From assembly GCA_010015655.1 (NCBI GenBank), contig ML976701.1:128689-192688 (forward strand): DNA of 64,000 nt, read 5' to 3'. Shown here one piece after another: positions 60,336 to 64,000 of the stretch. Made by a program: the position numbers and the translations under genes. Under the pieces are notes generated by a model. The model saw nothing but the letters and a program-made list of their open reading frames with translations. It made no database searches and was not told the DNA's origin. Each line of letters opens with the position of its first letter. The stretch's first letter is position 1. The stretch comes from Bimuria novae-zelandiae CBS 107.79. Lineage: Eukaryota; Ascomycota; Dothideomycetes; Pleosporales; Didymosphaeriaceae.

Positions 60336-61811
60336 GTTATAAGCCTAGTACCTTTATAACGCTTTATAATATACTTGCTCTATACTAGCTAATAATTATA
60401 GTAGTAAACTATTCCTTACTCCTTATTATCCTTACGCTTACGTCTCGACGCTCACGACCTATAATAGAGCTAGACTATATAATAACCGCTATAAAGCTCC
60501 TAGTAAGTAACTAACTTATAAATTATAACTTATTCCTACCTTAGTACGCGCAGCTTAAGTACCACGCGAAGGCTTAAGGGATATAAAGTTATATTAACCT
60601 TAAGGCTCCTAAGTAGATAAACATATACGACTAGGCTCTAGAGCTACTAGATATAAATACTAGGGGCGAGCCCTGTGCATAATAGCTTAAGCGCTATAAG
60701 CTAGAGTTTACTATTTATAGTTAGCTCGCAACAAAGCTTTAGGCACTTTAGAACTAGGTCTACGCTATAGTTAATCTACAAAGGCTAAAGCTTATAATAC
60801 TATAGTTAAGTAAGTAGCAAACGCTGCAAGCGCTAATTAGAGAACTTAAGAATAATCTCTGTCCAAGCGATAATGATTGGAAGGAGCAGGTACGACATAC
60901 ATACAGAGAGGTCACCCTACGCCCATAGAGCAGCAGAACAACAGACATAACTAAATAGCTATCTAAATAGAACCGTGCACACGCTAACGCTGTGCTCCTA
61001 AATTTCTTAAAGATAAAGGGTACGCTGCTAATAAAGGATTTCCTACGCTTAGCACTACAATATAATTATAAGTAGGCTTAAAGAGAGCTTAATAACCTAT
61101 CGCGACTAGGCGTAGTAGTAACTCTATCTCTAAAAGGATACGCTCGCTGGCTTGCGTAGCTTAACTAAATAACTAAGCACGCAGGCATATACGCTACGCT
61201 TAAAAGGCGTACTCTTAATATAAGCTATAAGTGCCTATATAGAGCAAATAGCTAGCATTAATAGAAGCCTATAAAGTGTAACCGCCTTTAGTACGCGCTC
61301 CAGGGAGAAGCTCCTTATAAGCTTTATAATAAGCCTACGAGTAAGGAGATTAATAAAATTAAGAGCTAAATTTAAAAAGATTAGTAAAAAGTGTTATTAA
61401 CTAAGCTTAAGCATAAGGGGTAGATAGTAGACCCTCCTCTAGTCTTTCTAGGGAATATTAAAGCATAGATTATAGTAAGCCTATAGGCGAGTAAGCCTTT
61501 GCTAGCTAGGCGCTATAATCCTATAGCTACCTATTTCTTATATTTATATATGCAAGTACTCGCACGGGTCACGTTATAAGTAGATAGCTACTCTTAAATA
61601 TTTATTAAAGCTCTATAGTAGAAGTATGCTACTCCCTTTTCTTCTCTACCTTTCTCTTGAAACTATATGTAAACTGGCTGCTTAGACTAATCACCTAGTA
61701 AGCTAGGGATCTAAGCTAGACGCTTTTTAAGCTCTACGCGTAAGTTCGCCACCTTTTATACTTTAAGTTACTATTTAGCTTATCTTACTACGCTCTATAA
61801 GCTAGGGGGTA

Positions 61812-61983
61812 TGTTATAAAAGGCACCTTACTAGAGCTTTCTACGCTAGCTAGAGTTAAGCTAAGTAGCTAAGTAGCTAAGCACGCGATCCCCTAAACCT
61901 ATAAATAGCTAGTCGTCGTAGAGCTTCCTCTCCTTAATAGACTTTGTTTTCGAGCTCCCTGATCGGTGTGACTGTGCGCCACA
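61812..61983 (+). repeat. 3' LTR of the 1.8 kb element
   Basis: 172 bp, aligns without gaps to 60164-60335; reads AGTAGCTAAGTAGCTAAGCA where the other has AGCAGCCAAGCAGCCAAGCA. Confidence 0.88.
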
Positions 61984-62003
61984 ACACTTTTAGTAGACAC
62001 TAG

Positions 62004-62454
62004 TGTTATGAGGCGCTCACACCTTGTTCTAATCTAGATTAGGGCGGTAAGGTATCGTAGTGCTTTACAGATTATTAAGTAGTATAAGTTAATGCGACAC
62101 TTAGCGCGAGGTTAAATAATTTAATCTTATAATAAAGTAAGATACCTATTAGTTTATATAGGAGAAAATACTCGCATAGAAGATATATAAGTTGATTATA
62201 AGGAGTGTAGAAAGAAAACTATCCTATATGTATATATACCCTCCTTGTCCTATAGAATCCCACGGTATCCTATGCTCTAGTTTCATGGGATCTTATAGGA
62301 TTTCTTAGGACGTTACGTGACCGTGGTTACGTGGTCCTATAATGTCCTATGGTCTTGGCGTCTGAGACAGCCTGGGACGTTACGTAATCCCTAGGTAGGG
62401 CCCGAGTGCCGTTATAAGGCCCGTCGTCCCATCTTCGATCTCTGGACCGTAACA
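62004..62454. mobile_element. solo LTR, 451 bp
   Basis: Starts TGTTATGAGGCGC, ends GGACCGTAACA, flanked by ACTAG (61999-62003, 62455-62459). It is much less RIP-changed than the Gypsy RT region to its right. Its reverse complement is related to 36965-37436, so in element orientation it probably reads on the minus strand. Confidence 0.85.
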
Positions 62455-63190
62455 ACTAGTAAGAACCACTAGGTTATAAAGCGTAAGAAAATAGACGATA
62501 GTGCACTCTATAAAATTTTAGAATACTACTAAGCATGGAATCATATGTTTACTAGAAGAGAAGGAAAGACTAACCTTTTAAAATATTAATCCTAGGATCT
62601 CGCGATAGACCTAGAAGAAGGAAAAACGCCACCTTTTAGACTACTATATAATAAAACTAGAAAGGAACTCTAGCAGGAGAAGGAATTTATTAAAATAAAC
62701 CTTAAGAAAGGCTATATACGACTATTAAAGTCGCTAGTAGCTAGCCCCTTTATATTCGTTATAAAAAAGAACGGGACATCACGACTATACGTTAACTACT
62801 ATAAGATTAATAATATAATAATTAAGAATTAATACCTACTACTAAATATCCTAGAACTTAAACACTAACTGTTAAGAGCTAAGACCTTTATAATAATAGA
62901 TCTATAAGGTAGATACTACCTTATATAAATTAAAAAGGTAATAAGTAGAAGATAGCGTTTAAATCACGCTATAGACTATTTAAATACATAGTTATAACTT
63001 TTAGACTTACTAATGCACCATCAAACTACTAAGCACTAATTAATAATATATTTATTATTATATATATAGATAATATACTTGTCTTTTTTAATAACAAATT
63101 AGATTATATTCCTTATATATAAATAGTGTTAAACGCATTAGACAAAGCACACATTAGAATTAAATTAAAAAAATATAAATAATATGTAAA

Positions 63191-63571
63191 TGTTAAGTCC
63201 CTATAGGTAGCTAGTCTAGAAAGGGTCTAGGGTTGATTCTCGGACAAGATCGTTAGTATTAAAAGTGTGTATAGTATAAACAAATTAATAAGAGCCTAAG
63301 TTAAATCTAAATAATAGGTTAATAAACAGGTTAAATATAAATATAAAAGCTTATATTTGCGTTCCTATATACTTGACTTGTTCCTACTCGTTGGCGAGCG
63401 CTCTCTAATAAGCGCTCTCTAATAAGTACTCACAAGCGAGCGCTCTCTAGAGAGTAGTTACGTGACTTAGCGCCCTACGGCGTAGTCGCTAATAATTAGT
63501 TATTTATAATAAAAGGTAACCCTACTACCCTGCTAAGGATTATGTAATATCCCACGATGTCTTATAACGTT
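63191..63571 (-). repeat. reversed LTR related to 14491 and 51602
   Basis: Begins TGTTAAGTCCCTATAGG, the reverse complement of the 51602-family LTR end. It contains GAGCGCTCTC palindromes (63397-63455) followed by AGTTACGTGACTTAG, matching the E-box and palindrome module in reverse order. Its 5' end is lost in or beyond the inverted-repeat element to the right. Confidence 0.65.
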
Positions 63572-63998
63572 TTCGGCAAGCGAGTGGATCAGGCAAGTAA
63601 GCGGATCACTCCATTTACTAGTAAAACCGTGATTTTTATACTCCTGTTAAGTCTCTTAATACATAATAGAAAAATTTATAAAGTTGTGTAGCTGGCTGCA
63701 CTAATATAAATAATTCATATATTTAAAATTATTAAGCTCTAGCCTAAAGAAACTGGACGTTATTTAAGAATTACTACATTATAGGGGTATTTTGGTCCCC
63801 ATACGCCATATTTTAATAACTACATATATTAGAACTATACAAATTTAGTATAGTTATTCTTACACATATAATATAACTACATTAAAAATTTAGAATTTAT
63901 TATTAAGTATTAAGAGCCTTAACAGGGATGTAAAAATCACGGTTTTACTAGTAAAATAGAGTGATCCGCTTACTTGCCTGATCCACTCGCTTGCCGAA
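63572..63998. mobile_element. MITE-like element with 67-68 bp inverted repeats
   Basis: Arms 63572-63638 and 63931-63998 (outer end TTCGGCAAGCGAGTGG) match with only a small indel/mismatch patch. The core is about 290 bp, AT-rich, non-coding. Size and structure fit a miniature inverted-repeat transposon; the right flank is off the window, so a target duplication cannot be checked. Confidence 0.7.
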
Positions 63999-64000
63999 CA

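Larger units (their letters stand above)
60164..61983 (+). mobile_element. non-autonomous LTR element, 1820 bp
   Basis: Two 172-bp LTRs (60164-60335, 61812-61983; TGTTGCAAAAGGCACC...GCGCCACA) are flanked by ACACT (60159-60163, 61984-61988). AGCTAGGGGGTA just before the right LTR is the polypurine tract, so plus orientation. The internal part is only about 1.48 kb, too short for gag-pol, and I could read no RT, integrase or RNase H in it. It could be a gag-only or non-coding derivative (LARD/TRIM class). The right LTR is more RIP-changed in its first half than the left. Confidence 0.88.
51602..63190 (+). mobile_element. Gypsy element opened by several later insertions
   Basis: The 5' LTR is 51602-52056. 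Behind it on the plus strand lies gag, with a zinc knuckle CFTCSKPGHIDRNY (52948-52989; last Cys turned to Tyr). Then, beyond a 5.7 kb insertion, comes a protease-like AMLDLG segment (about 59750), and beyond two more insertions an RT relic (62640-63180) with YIDN for the catalytic YxDD near 63075. Everything between carries RIP-type stops. No 3' LTR in the same orientation is inside the window; the related LTR at 63191 is reversed, so the right end is disrupted. Confidence 0.65.

Overview
This is nuclear DNA of a filamentous ascomycete (Pezizomycotina). Genes carry short 46-86 nt introns with GT...CTAAC/CTCAC...AG signals. Long tracts have lost nearly all CpA/TpG and are packed with TpA, and the coding relics in them are full of TAG/TAA stops and Asp-to-Asn or Cys-to-Tyr changes. 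That is the footprint of repeat-induced point mutation (RIP). The alternation of gene-bearing and AT-rich blocks resembles Dothideomycete genomes such as Leptosphaeria; this placement is inference.

Layout. 1-10.7 kb is the healthy gene island: an MFS sugar transporter (minus, runs off the left edge), a long BLM/Sgs1/QDE-3-type RecQ helicase (minus, two exons) and, divergent from it, a PLP-dependent decarboxylase (plus). 11.5-27.4 kb is AT-rich block 1, a nested stack: an old host relic, then a Gypsy element (12396-25148), and inside it a Copia element (16393-21717) and a GC-rich solo LTR (14491-14973). 27.4-34.5 kb is a graveyard of ordinary genes: a Tc1/mariner DD34E element (27449-29163), a GH16 glucanase pseudogene, and an F-box/LRR-like gene cut by a Fot1/pogo element (31924-33713). 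34.7-43.9 kb is AT-rich block 2 (Gypsy relics in plus orientation, with a further solo LTR). 43.9-49.1 kb is a second GC-normal island: a broken fungal rhodopsin-domain membrane protein, a 5'-truncated DUF829/TMEM53 hydrolase and one intact BTB-like gene. 49.1-64 kb is AT-rich block 3: a probable hAT relic, a Gypsy element opened by a younger 5.7 kb Gypsy (53991-59691), a 1.8 kb non-autonomous LTR element (60164-61983) and a solo LTR (62004-62454), ending in an inverted-repeat element at the right edge.

Intact genes are four: transporter, RecQ, decarboxylase and BTB-like protein. They show no operon-like logic. The remaining host-gene remnants are damaged, and several lesions (TGG/CAG to TAG, GT to AT donor) are C-to-T type changes next to repeat blocks. 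Exact target-site duplications fix the boundaries of eight insertions, so the order of events can be read. I found no CRISPR, no convincing RNA gene and no secondary-metabolite cluster.
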